Below, piece by piece: positions 9,321-17,026 of a DNA stretch of 64,000 bases. The stretch spans positions 1 to 64,000 of the forward strand of contig NZ_JBHRXI010000004.1 of the NCBI RefSeq assembly GCF_042648365.1, in the 5' to 3' direction. Every line of letters starts with the position of its first letter. The stretch's first letter is position 1. The notes under the pieces were generated by a model. It was given only the letters and a program-made list of their open reading frames with translations, searched no databases and was not told the DNA's origin. Source of the stretch: Lutimaribacter_A marinistellae. Lineage in GTDB: Bacteria; Pseudomonadota; Alphaproteobacteria; Rhodobacterales; Rhodobacteraceae. The translations under genes and the position numbers were made by a program.

Positions 9321-10694
9321 TCAGTAAGCACCTCGCCCGGACAAAACGGCACGGAATGTCAGCCCGATCAACAGCAGGTCAAGCAGCGGCGATCGCGCCC
9401 GGACATAGGCAAGGTCAAGGTCGACCATCTTGTCGAAACCGATGTTGGCCCGGCCGGATACTTGCCACAGCCCGGTAATACCAGGTTTGACGGCCAGCCG
9501 ACCCAACGCGCGCTGCGGGTATTGAGCGACTTCCTGCGGCAATGCGGGACGTGGCCCCACGATAGACATCTCGCCTTTCAGGACGTTGAAAATCTGCGGC
9601 AACTCGTCCAGCGACAAACGCCTCAAGACCGCGCCGACCCTGGTCACCCTCGGATCGTTTTTCGACTTGAAGCAAATCCCCTCGCGGTCGGACTGCGCCA
9701 GCAGAGCCTCCCGCCGCGCTTCGGCGTCAATGTGCATCGAGCGGAACTTGTAGACGCCAAAGGGCTTTCCGTCCTTGCCGACACGCGTCTGTTTGAACAG
9801 GGCCGGGCCCTTGCTGTCCAGACGGACAAGTGCCGCGACGATCAGCATGGGAAGGCCAAGTAACGCCAGCGCCCCACCCGCCACCACCAGATCCAGCAGT
9901 CGGCTAGCCTCCGTCTTGCGGACGGCATCCGTGGCGGCACGCGCCAAGAAGGTGACATTGCCCACCAGGTAGCGGCGCGCCATGCGGCGCGGCTCCATTC
10001 CAAGGCGCCAGACCCATTCCATCTTGCATTTTCGGATCGCTTTGGGTGCCCGACGCACATTCCCTGCGAGAAAATCGAACAATGCCCCGACCCCAAGAAC
10101 CAGTGGCGCTGCGATCTGCTCGCGATGCTCATCGATCCACAATTCCTGCAGGGGCACACCTAACGCGACAAGGACGATGTCCGCGCCCGAGCTGTTGATC
10201 TCGTCGATTGCCTCTTCGTGGCGGCTGACACCGGCATACCCGTCGCGCGTCCCGGCAATACGCAGACCCGGAATGTCGATGCACAAACGTTGCGCGGCAG
10301 CGTTTGCAGTACCCGGCGTTCCACCGATCAGGAAAACCGACAGCCCCCATCGCGCCGCTTGGCGCAGCAATGCCGGGGTGAAGTCGGTTCCGTTCAGATT
10401 GGCGGCAAGGGGCGTGCCGCGCATCTTGGCCGCCAGTTCGACCCCGATGCCGTCGGGCAGCAACAGATCGGCGCGATCCAGCGCAGCCGCATAGCCTTCA
10501 TCGGATGCCCGGACATTGACGCAATGCGCGTTCACGAAAAAGACCGTGCGCCGTGTCGACGTCAGCAAGGTTCGGATTACGCGGTCGGGCTGCGAGCTCA
10601 CCAGAGACAAGCCCATCACCTCCGAGGCAGGCAGGTGGCCCGTTTCGACCGGGCGGATGGCAGAGAAGGATTGCGGTACGGGTTGATGTTTCAT
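9321..10694 (-). CDS. Fused WecG/TagA glycosyltransferase and undecaprenyl-phosphate sugar transferase
   Basis: Two EPS enzymes in one 457-residue chain. Residues about 25-245 form a WecG/TagA/CpsF (GT26) domain: FFVNAHCVNVR, LLPDGIGVELAAK, LNGTDFTP, FLIGGTPG, VLVALGVPLQELW and GVGALFDFLAG. Residues about 260-457 form a polyprenyl-phosphate sugar phosphotransferase of the WbaP/PglC C-terminal type: one membrane segment near 266-292, then KQTRVGKDGKPFGVYKFRSM, RRLSLDELPQ, GEMSIVGPRP, KPGITGLWQVSGR and DLAYV. The C-terminal half should load the first sugar phosphate onto undecaprenyl phosphate. The N-terminal half may add the second sugar. These domains are usually on separate genes. Its promoter region is shared with the response regulator. 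Confidence 0.9.
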   Translation of the reverse strand: MKHQPVPQSFSAIRPVETGHLPASEVMGLSLVSSQPDRVIRTLLTSTRRTVFFVNAHCVNVRASDEGYAAALDRADLLLPDGIGVELAAKMRGTPLAANLNGTDFTPALLRQAARWGLSVFLIGGTPGTANAAAQRLCIDIPGLRIAGTRDGYAGVSRHEEAIDEINSSGADIVLVALGVPLQELWIDEHREQIAAPLVLGVGALFDFLAGNVRRAPKAIRKCKMEWVWRLGMEPRRMARRYLVGNVTFLARAATDAVRKTEASRLLDLVVAGGALALLGLPMLIVAALVRLDSKGPALFKQTRVGKDGKPFGVYKFRSMHIDAEARREALLAQSDREGICFKSKNDPRVTRVGAVLRRLSLDELPQIFNVLKGEMSIVGPRPALPQEVAQYPQRALGRLAVKPGITGLWQVSGRANIGFDKMVDLDLAYVRARSPLLDLLLIGLTFRAVLSGRGAY

Positions 10695-10839
10695 GGTCTG
10701 GCCCTCGTGAACGTGTTCGCTGCAGCCAAGATGCCGACAATGGTGCGACGGCGTCAGACGGGCGAACGGACAGTGGAGAACGCCGAAGACTAAGAAACAG
10801 CGCGAATTGGTAATGCCTTACGCCGATCGCGCGGCGACC

Positions 10840-10855
10840 CTATCCAGTTGGATAT
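10840..10855. promoter_or_regulatory. Putative operator, CTATCCG-type
   Basis: The inverted repeat CTATCCA-GT-TGGATAT lies about 80 bases upstream of the GTG start of the response regulator and about 145 bases upstream of the divergent WecG fusion. Spacing (7-2-7) is the same as at 9268 and 11557. It could serve either gene, most likely for autoregulation of the regulator. Confidence 0.55.
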
Positions 10856-10934
10856 TTGCGACAATCCCATTGCCGTCCTTTTATCCGCCTCAATCTCGCA
10901 CTATGCAGAGGCAGGGGCCTGTTGGAGACGGCAT

Positions 10935-11549
10935 GTGAAAGTACTGATTGCAGATGACCACGAACTGATCCTCGATACGGTTGTGGCCTTTGTCGAGGCC
11001 GCGGGGGGAATCGAGGTGACGACAGCACCCGACTTCGATCAAGCAGCCGCCAGAATCGCGGCCGAGGGTCCGTTCGACCTCGTGCTGCTCGACCTCAACA
11101 TGCCGGGCATGAACGGCCTCAAGGGATTGGAACGGGCAGTAGCGATGGATGGTGCGGAGCAGGTTGCCCTTTTCACCGGCGATGCGTCGCGTACCCTGGC
11201 CGAACAGGCACTTGAAATCGGCGCTGCGGGATTTGTGCCCAAGACCCTGCCGGCGAAATCCCTGGTCAACGCCATCCGGTTCATGGCGATGGGCGAGCAA
11301 TACCTGCCTGCTGGCCTCATGACGGCCGAAGAACCGGAATCGACGCATCCGCTTGCCCAAAAGCTGACCGAGAGGGAACGTCAGGTTCTCAAGGGCCTGA
11401 CCGAAGGCAAATCGAACAAGGAAATTGCCCGCGATCTCGACCTGTCCGAGCCCACGATCAAACTGCACGTCAAGACGCTCTACCGCAAGATCGGTGCCGG
11501 GAATCGAACGCAGGCTGCATTGCTGGCCCGCGAGGCAGGCCTTTTCTGA
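10935..11549 (+). CDS. LuxR/NarL-type response regulator
   Basis: Two-domain response regulator (204 residues). The receiver starts VKVLIADDHE with acidic residues near 8-9, phospho-acceptor Asp53 (LLDLNMPGM), and a Thr/Lys pair later (FTGDAS; VPKTLPAKS). The C-terminal helix-turn-helix covers about 140-200 (LTERERQVLKGLTEGKSNKEIA, then EPTIKLHVKTLYRKIGA). I chose the GTG at 10935 because GGAG stands 7 bases before it and the receiver begins there; the frame is open further upstream without a plausible start. Inverted repeats of the CTATCCG type lie on both sides of the gene. It is probably the output of the hybrid kinase at 6082 and a regulator of the EPS genes. Confidence 0.9.
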   Translation: MKVLIADDHELILDTVVAFVEAAGGIEVTTAPDFDQAAARIAAEGPFDLVLLDLNMPGMNGLKGLERAVAMDGAEQVALFTGDASRTLAEQALEIGAAGFVPKTLPAKSLVNAIRFMAMGEQYLPAGLMTAEEPESTHPLAQKLTERERQVLKGLTEGKSNKEIARDLDLSEPTIKLHVKTLYRKIGAGNRTQAALLAREAGLF

Positions 11550-11556
11550 CCGGATA

Positions 11557-11572
11557 CTATCCGTTCGGATAG
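11557..11572. promoter_or_regulatory. Putative operator, CTATCCG-type
   Basis: A perfect 7-bp inverted repeat, CTATCCG-TT-CGGATAG, begins 8 bases after the stop of the response regulator and about 95 bases before the chain-length gene. A third half-site (CGGATA, 11551-11556) abuts it, as at 9258-9286. The position fits control of the downstream EPS genes. Confidence 0.65.
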
Positions 11573-11637
11573 CGGGCAAGCCTCCTGCGCCCGCCGGTAT
11601 CCCCCCGCACCTCTAACGGCGCAGAACGGCACGGAGT

Positions 11638-11661
11638 AAATCCTTCGTAATACAAGGATTT
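11638..11661 (+). promoter_or_regulatory. Hairpin sequestering the ribosome binding site of the chain-length gene
   Basis: AAATCCTT and AAGGATTT form a perfect 8-bp stem with an 8-base loop, ending 3 bases before the ATG at 11665. The AAGGA ribosome binding site is the 3' arm of the stem, so folding would hide it. The stem is AT-rich, so it could melt with temperature or be opened by a ligand, RNA or protein. Function is inference. Confidence 0.55.
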
Positions 11662-11664
11662 GCC

Positions 11665-13140
11665 ATGACCGATTCCAAGCTCGCCCAACCCTCCGATCGT
11701 CCGCTCGCACTGGGCTGGCTCGCGATCTGCCGCAGCCCGCTCAGCGCTCTCAGCTGGCGCCGTATCCTGACCGGCGGTCGTCTGACCGATGCCGGAAGGC
11801 TACCGCGCTATGCGGCGATTTTCCTTCTGGGGGCCAGCGCACTTTGGGCGCCGATCTTTGGATATCTTGCAACCGCGCCGCTCAAGTACAGCTCGTACGC
11901 CTCGCTGATCCTGCCTGGATCCGGCGCTTCGGCCTCGGTCAACCTCAACGATATCGGCCAGGCATCTTCCTATGCGAATTCCGCATTCTCCAACGGCTCG
12001 ATCAGCCCGACAGAGACCTACAAGCGCCTCATCGCTGCCGACCGCATCCTGAACACGGCGGCCGAAACGCTTGGGCGTCCACGCTCGGATTTCGGAGCCC
12101 CGCGTGTGACCCTGGTCGATCAGACCAGCCTCATTCATATCGAGGTCAAGGATCACAGCCCCGAGGCTGCGCAGGAATACGGCCAGGCGCTGATCTCCGC
12201 CTTCTTCGACGAGATCGACAAGCTGCGCTCGGACGAACTCTCCACTCGCGAAGAAAGCGGGGTGGGCGCGATCGAAGAGTACACACGTTCGGTGCGCGAC
12301 ATCCGGCAGGCGATCACCGATCTTCAGGCGCGCAGCGGTTTGACGACGGCTGACCAATACCATGAACAGGTCGCGGCCCTGGATCGTCTGAAACAGACCC
12401 GCACCACGCTCGAGGGAGAGCTGGGCCACCAATCCCAACAGGTTGCCACGCTCGAAGCGGCGCTGAACCTTCCGCCGAACTCTGCCGCCGCCACGCTCAA
12501 GCTTTATGCCGACGGTCCGTATCTTGCTTTGCTCGACGACGTCTCGGCCCACGCGGCTACGGTCGCGCAAGCCGGCGCCAGCTATGGACCGCGCCACCCG
12601 ACACGGATCAAGGCGCAAGAGGCATATGATGCTGCCCGTAACGCCGCGACCGCGCGTGCGGCCGAAGTGACCGGCCTGCCCGCTTCCGACCTTCAGGGGC
12701 TTGATCGCGCCCCCGAGGGGCAGCGCGCTGCGTTGCTCAGCGAACTGGTACGAGAGAATGCGCGCCGCGCCGGTATTGACCGACAGATCGAAACCGTTTC
12801 CGCCAGGATCAAGGCAGAAGACACTCGGCTGGCCATACTGGCACCGCTTGCTGCCGAGCTTGAAGATCGCCAGCGCGACTTCGCCGTGGCCGAGGCCGTC
12901 TTTGCCTCGGCCATCGCGCGGACCGAGTCGACCAAGACGGACATCTATGCCTCCTATCCCTTGATCCAAGTGCTGGAGAATCCATCGCTGCCGGATCACC
13001 CCTCGTCACCCCGGCGAAAGCTGGCACTGGCCGCAGGCGTGGCGGCAACCTTCATGCTGCTCATGGGCCTTGTTCTGGCGTGGATTCGCAAACCGCTCAT
13101 CTCGCGGCTGATTGATCCAGCCAAGGCGGATCCGGTATGA
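11665..13140 (+). CDS. Wzc/GumC-like chain-length determinant without kinase domain
   Basis: Inner-membrane polysaccharide co-polymerase (491 residues) expected to set EPS chain length and link polymerisation to export. A first hydrophobic segment lies near residues 50-70 (YAAIFLLGASALWAPIFGYL). A long periplasmic Wzz-type domain with coiled-coil stretches follows (about 75-440), then a proline-bearing approach and a last membrane segment near 455-475. The protein ends soon after it: there is no Walker motif or tyrosine cluster, so it lacks the BY-kinase domain of Wzc. A hairpin covers its ribosome binding site and an operator-like repeat stands upstream. Its stop overlaps the next gene by 4 bases (ATGA). 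Confidence 0.85.
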   Translation: MTDSKLAQPSDRPLALGWLAICRSPLSALSWRRILTGGRLTDAGRLPRYAAIFLLGASALWAPIFGYLATAPLKYSSYASLILPGSGASASVNLNDIGQASSYANSAFSNGSISPTETYKRLIAADRILNTAAETLGRPRSDFGAPRVTLVDQTSLIHIEVKDHSPEAAQEYGQALISAFFDEIDKLRSDELSTREESGVGAIEEYTRSVRDIRQAITDLQARSGLTTADQYHEQVAALDRLKQTRTTLEGELGHQSQQVATLEAALNLPPNSAAATLKLYADGPYLALLDDVSAHAATVAQAGASYGPRHPTRIKAQEAYDAARNAATARAAEVTGLPASDLQGLDRAPEGQRAALLSELVRENARRAGIDRQIETVSARIKAEDTRLAILAPLAAELEDRQRDFAVAEAVFASAIARTESTKTDIYASYPLIQVLENPSLPDHPSSPRRKLALAAGVAATFMLLMGLVLAWIRKPLISRLIDPAKADPV

Positions 13141-14441
13141 AAATCCTTCCGCAGAATCCGGCTGAGCGGATCGTGTGGTACACACTGACGCTGACATGGG
13201 TGTTCTATGCGTTCGGCGCACTCTACGTGGTCGGCCCGGTTCTGGCTTGGGTCCTTGCCGGTCTCGTCGGCCTGTCGCTCTACCTCGCACCGATCATACG
13301 TCCAGACCTGCGGCCGACGGGTCCGATCCCCTTGCTGATCTGGCTTTGGATTGCCGGAATGGTTGTGATGCTCGTCGCGCTGTGGATCGGTCACCTCGAT
13401 TGGGGCCTCGGCACCAAAAAGACGATCAAGTCCAGCATCGGCTGGGCCAAGGGCTGGGCGTTGCTTGCGTTGTTTCCACTGGCGGGCGCGATGCTTCCAA
13501 TCCGCCGGCGGCTTCTGGTGCGGGCGCAGTGTGTCGTGGGTCTGTGGACCCTGTTGCTGGCCCCCGTGATGCTTGCCGCGCCTTATGTCGGACTGCCCGA
13601 AAGTATTTTTACCTCCCCGCTCAAGGCTGTTGGCGGACCGGGACCGGAATACTTCACAGTCTACTTTTTCACGATGGATCCAGCCAGTTGGACGCCACGC
13701 TGGCAGTTCTATGCCCCGTGGTCCCCATTCGCCGCCCTGCTGGGTGTGATCATGGTTCTGTTTGCACTGGAAGAAGAACACCGCGGCTGGATGGCTGCGG
13801 GGCTGGTTGCAGGGCTCTTGATGATCCTCGCCTCGAAGTCGCGCATGGGTCTGGTCGGGCTGGTCGGCTGTACAATCGCGCCACGCATGCTGCCGCTCAT
13901 CGCAAGAAGCTGGGCGTGGATCACGTTTTCCGGCCTTGCCGCCAGCTTTGCAGTCTGGGGCGTGGCCGCGCTTGAGGCTGGAAAGGCCGGGATAGAGGGT
14001 TTCAAATCTGCCCGGGCCGACAGTACCCGCGTCAGGGCCACGTTGCAGCGGATCGCGTGGGAGCGCTGGGAATCGGATGCGGTCTGGTTCGGTCACGGAA
14101 CCGTTCAGCCGGGCCCGCATCTTGTCGAATACATGCCGATCGGAAGTCACCACACCTGGTATGGTCTGCTCTTCGTCAAGGGTTTGACAGGGTTTCTTGC
14201 ATTCCTCGTACCGCTCGTCGTTCATCTCGGCGTCGTGGTCAAAGACGCGGTGCACCATCCGCGTGGCCGGCTGCCGCTCGGCATCCTGATGACGATGGTC
14301 TTGTTGTCTTTCGGTGAGAATATCGAGATCGAGGCCTATCTCCTGTGGCCTGCGCTGATCGTCCTTGGCTGCCACCTGCGTGAGATGGCACAGCCAAAGC
14401 CAAGCAGCGCCACGCAGAGCGCACTGCCAGTCGCAAGCTAG
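13137..14441 (+). CDS. O-antigen ligase/polymerase-like membrane protein (Wzy-like)
   Basis: Polytopic inner-membrane protein of 434 residues with about ten hydrophobic segments and a large periplasmic loop in the second half (roughly residues 280-350). There, RWESDAVWFGHG and HHTWYGLLFVKGLTGFL resemble the O-antigen ligase (Wzy_C/WaaL) signature region. In this setting it is most likely the EPS polymerase that joins flipped repeat units, since ligase and polymerase look alike in sequence. Translation is coupled to the chain-length gene by an ATGA overlap. It is the last gene of the EPS locus. Confidence 0.8.
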   Translation: MKILPQNPAERIVWYTLTLTWVFYAFGALYVVGPVLAWVLAGLVGLSLYLAPIIRPDLRPTGPIPLLIWLWIAGMVVMLVALWIGHLDWGLGTKKTIKSSIGWAKGWALLALFPLAGAMLPIRRRLLVRAQCVVGLWTLLLAPVMLAAPYVGLPESIFTSPLKAVGGPGPEYFTVYFFTMDPASWTPRWQFYAPWSPFAALLGVIMVLFALEEEHRGWMAAGLVAGLLMILASKSRMGLVGLVGCTIAPRMLPLIARSWAWITFSGLAASFAVWGVAALEAGKAGIEGFKSARADSTRVRATLQRIAWERWESDAVWFGHGTVQPGPHLVEYMPIGSHHTWYGLLFVKGLTGFLAFLVPLVVHLGVVVKDAVHHPRGRLPLGILMTMVLLSFGENIEIEAYLLWPALIVLGCHLREMAQPKPSSATQSALPVAS

Positions 14442-14452
14442 ACGCGGCGGCG

Positions 14453-14641
14453 TTACTTGAGCCGTCTGCAGATGTTCGGTCGTTCCGTGCCCGGCTCGGA
14501 TGCGCCGCAAAAGGTACAGACCCAAACCCCGGCCTCGCGGCTCTGCCGCCACCGGCATTCACGGCGCAGATCCGAGGTGTTCCGGCGCCAGACCATGTAA
14601 CCGATGAAACCAAGTCCAAGAAAGGCGAGCACAACGAACAT
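14453..14641 (-). CDS. Small membrane protein with Cys pair
   Basis: 62-residue predicted protein. An N-terminal membrane segment (MFVVLAFLGLGFIGYMVW) is followed by a basic tail with three further cysteines (RREC, VCTFCGA), which could bind a metal. No family recognised. The ribosome binding site is weak. It converges with the EPS polymerase gene and lies beyond the sdh operon terminator, so it is a separate unit. Confidence 0.5.
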   Translation of the reverse strand: MFVVLAFLGLGFIGYMVWRRNTSDLRRECRWRQSREAGVWVCTFCGASEPGTERPNICRRLK

Positions 14642-14675
14642 AAGTGCGCTCTATCGACCATAACCGCCCCGGACA

Positions 14676-14712
14676 AGACAAACCCCGAAGCCTTTGGGCC
14701 TCGGGGCGGTCA
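14676..14712 (-). terminator. Intrinsic terminator of the sdh operon
   Basis: On the minus strand a GC-rich hairpin (CCCCGA...TCGGGG, one mismatch, 14683-14706) is followed by a T-rich run (TTTGTCTTGT). It lies just after the last minus-strand gene of the sdh series. Confidence 0.7.
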
Positions 14713-14719
14713 GCCCGGT

Positions 14720-14986
14720 TCAGGCTGCATTGGCATACTGGAACAGATCCGGCTGCTCGTCCCCGGACACAGGCGCCGGTTCCGGCTGGAAATAGGCCCA
14801 GGCGTCTTCAAGAAGCTTCAGTGCGTCTGCGGGTGTCGTCCTGGTGGTTTTGGCGAGTTTCTCGGCCATCGGGTGTATCCTATTATGGGTCACCCCTCCC
14901 TGCTGCGACATGTAGAGCCTGGCACCGGCTTTTTCATCGTCCAATTCAGCATAATAGCCCTGCAATTGCTGCAATGCAGCAACCAC
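14720..14986 (-). CDS. Conserved hypothetical protein downstream of sdhB
   Basis: 88-residue acidic protein without signal peptide or membrane segment. Its start is probably the GTG at 14986, 13 bases after the sdhB stop; an internal ATG would give a 63-residue form. The segment MAEKLAKTTRTTPADALKLLEDAWAYF looks like a compact helical domain. I do not recognise the family. Its position between sdhB and the operon terminator means it is expressed with succinate dehydrogenase and might act in its assembly, but nothing in the sequence shows this. Confidence 0.55.
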   Translation of the reverse strand: MVAALQQLQGYYAELDDEKAGARLYMSQQGGVTHNRIHPMAEKLAKTTRTTPADALKLLEDAWAYFQPEPAPVSGDEQPDLFQYANAA

Positions 14987-14999
14987 AGGGCCAAGCAGA

Positions 15000-15779
15000 T
15001 CAAACCGTGCGTTCGACCATCATCTTCTTGATTTCTGCAATGGCTTTCGCCGGGTTCAGACCCTTGGGGCAGGTCTTGGCGCAGTTCATGATCGTGTGGC
15101 AGCGATACAGCTTGAACGGATCCTCAAGGTCGTCAAGCCGCTCGCCCGTCGCCTCGTCGCGGCTGTCGATGATCCAGCGATAGGCGTGCAGCAGCGCGGC
15201 GGGCCCGAGGTAGCGGTCGCCGTTCCACCAATACGACGGGCAGGCCGTCGAACAGGAGGCGCACATCACGCACTCATAAAGCCCATCCAGCTTCTTGCGA
15301 TCTTCGATGGATTGCTTCCACTCCTTCGCCGGCCGGTTGGTCTTGGTTTCAAGCCACGGCATGATAGAGGCATGCTGGGCGTAGAAATGCGTCAGGTCCG
15401 GGATCAGGTCCTTGACCACCGGCATATGCGGCAGCGGATAGATTTTCACGTCGCCCGTGATCTCGTCGAGGCCATAGATACAGGCCAGCGTGTTGATCCC
15501 GTCGATGTTCATCGCGCAAGATCCACAGATCCCCTCGCGGCAGGACCGGCGGAAGGTCAGCGTCGGGTCGATCTCGTTCTTGATCTTGATCAGCGCGTCC
15601 AGAACCATCGGTCCGCACTTGTCCATGTCGAGGAAATAGGTATCCACGCGCGGATTTTTCCCGTCATCGGGGTTCCAGCGATAGATCTGGAACTTGCGCA
15701 CATTGGTGGCGCCTTCGGGCTTGGGCCACGTCTTTCCGGTGGTGATCCGGGAATTCTTTGGGAGGGTTAGCTGAACCAT
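15000..15779 (-). CDS. sdhB: Succinate dehydrogenase iron-sulfur subunit
   Basis: Iron-sulfur subunit of complex II (259 residues), passing electrons from SdhA flavin to ubiquinone. All three cluster motifs are present: [2Fe-2S] CREGICGSCAMNIDG with a later Cys in NTLAC (about residues 79-95), [4Fe-4S] CVMCASCSTACP near 172-183, and [3Fe-4S] CHTIMNCAKTCPKGLNP near 231-247. AAAGGG precedes the ATG by about 9 bases. Unusually, sdhB is separated from sdhA by about 1.9 kb holding a sulfotransferase and a glycosyltransferase on the same strand. The 84-base gap upstream could hold its own promoter. Confidence 0.98.
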   Translation of the reverse strand: MVQLTLPKNSRITTGKTWPKPEGATNVRKFQIYRWNPDDGKNPRVDTYFLDMDKCGPMVLDALIKIKNEIDPTLTFRRSCREGICGSCAMNIDGINTLACIYGLDEITGDVKIYPLPHMPVVKDLIPDLTHFYAQHASIMPWLETKTNRPAKEWKQSIEDRKKLDGLYECVMCASCSTACPSYWWNGDRYLGPAALLHAYRWIIDSRDEATGERLDDLEDPFKLYRCHTIMNCAKTCPKGLNPAKAIAEIKKMMVERTV

Positions 15780-15863
15780 CTCTGTACACCCTTTCTGACT
15801 GCGGTCGAGGTCTTCGCCATACGCTGCACTGCAACGGGCGCGGAATTTCGTGTGTTTGGCTTT

Positions 15864-16943
15864 CTATACATGAGCGACCCTTTCTAGGTAAGCCGCGCTC
15901 AACCGGGCGGCGGTTTCCACCGAAAGCCGCTCCCGGAAATCATCATGCGCATTGTCCGCCATGGTTTGCCGACATGCGGGATCATCCAGCAGCGCCGCGA
16001 TCCGATCGACCCAAACCTCGGGGTCGTTGCTCACGATGCCGCTTTCGGACGTAAAGAACAGGGCGTGATCCACAGCGTCACTGCAGATCACGGGGACCTT
16101 TGCGTCGATATAGGCGAGAATCTTGCCAAAAGACTTGCCCTTGCTGAAATCGCTGTCGGGATGCACCGGTGACAAACCAACAGCCACATCCCGCAAAGAA
16201 CCCAGAAATTTCTCGTAAGCCAGGCTCGGGATCAGCTCCAGTTCCACACCGGCTTCGCGCAGGCGCGCCAGCTTGGGATGGTCCTCGGGGAAGTTCCAGC
16301 CGTAGAAGCGAAACCGGAACTGCGTGCCACGCGCCGCCAGGGCAAGGACCACCTCTTCGATGAAATCGAACTCGTGGTTGTAAATCAACGGGTCCGACTG
16401 TGCCCATGTCACGATCCGTTCCCGGTCGCCATGATCCGGCCAAGGACCATCGGAAATCGGCGTTCCCGTCCAGATCACCGTGGTGTCGGGATTGTGCTGT
16501 GCGGCCCAGTCCCGCACGAAACGGCTGCCGCAGATCACGCCGTCAGCGTCGCGTGCGGTCTGCGTGATCGCATCGCGCATCGGCGGATGAAAGAAATCAG
16601 CGTCGTCCAGATCGAGAACGACCTTGCAGCCTGGGAAATGCTCCACTCGGTTCAACGCATGCCGGCAGGTCCGCAGAACGACGATATCGGGTTGGAACGC
16701 CTGCATGATCCTTTTTCGTTGCTGAAGCGTCAGTTGCATGGGGACGACGATGGACGCCCAACCCATCTGGCGCAAACAGTCCGAGATCAGGTACCCCCTG
16801 AGCAGGTCGGATTGCTCCGGCCCCGAGCAAGGGAAAAATGCCACGCGAGGGGATCCGCTGGACGACAACACATCCCGGTATACGGCCGCTTCGCGAACGA
16901 GCCTTCCGCCCAGGCGGCGTATCGAGCGCACGGCACCGGTCAC
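15864..16943 (-). CDS. Glycosyltransferase-like protein inside the sdh operon
   Basis: GT-B-type glycosyltransferase of about 359 residues. Visible features are RVAFFPCSGPEQSDLLRGYLI near the N terminus, VVLDLDDADFF, ICGSRFVRDW, and a GT4-like C-terminal domain with FSKGKSFGKILAYID and VPVICSD. No clean EX7E motif is seen, so donor type is uncertain. I chose the GTG at 16943 because GGAGA stands just before it; the frame is open to an ATG at 17018 that would overlap the upstream gene start region. With the sulfotransferase before it, it interrupts sdhA-sdhB and probably modifies a cell-surface glycan. Confidence 0.75.
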   Translation of the reverse strand: MTGAVRSIRRLGGRLVREAAVYRDVLSSSGSPRVAFFPCSGPEQSDLLRGYLISDCLRQMGWASIVVPMQLTLQQRKRIMQAFQPDIVVLRTCRHALNRVEHFPGCKVVLDLDDADFFHPPMRDAITQTARDADGVICGSRFVRDWAAQHNPDTTVIWTGTPISDGPWPDHGDRERIVTWAQSDPLIYNHEFDFIEEVVLALAARGTQFRFRFYGWNFPEDHPKLARLREAGVELELIPSLAYEKFLGSLRDVAVGLSPVHPDSDFSKGKSFGKILAYIDAKVPVICSDAVDHALFFTSESGIVSNDPEVWVDRIAALLDDPACRQTMADNAHDDFRERLSVETAARLSAAYLERVAHV

Positions 16944-17026
16944 ACTGTCTCCTCGCTGCCTTGGCGGCGCGTCAGGGGCGATGTCAATCGAGCCATTTCC
17001 GTCCTCCACGCGGCACAAGGCCGTTC

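Noticed and set aside
12996..14558. A 520-codon minus-strand frame opposite the EPS polymerase gene
   Set aside because: It overlaps a membrane-protein gene whose start is coupled to the previous gene; its protein lacks hydrophobic or conserved motifs and is rich in His, Arg and Gln.
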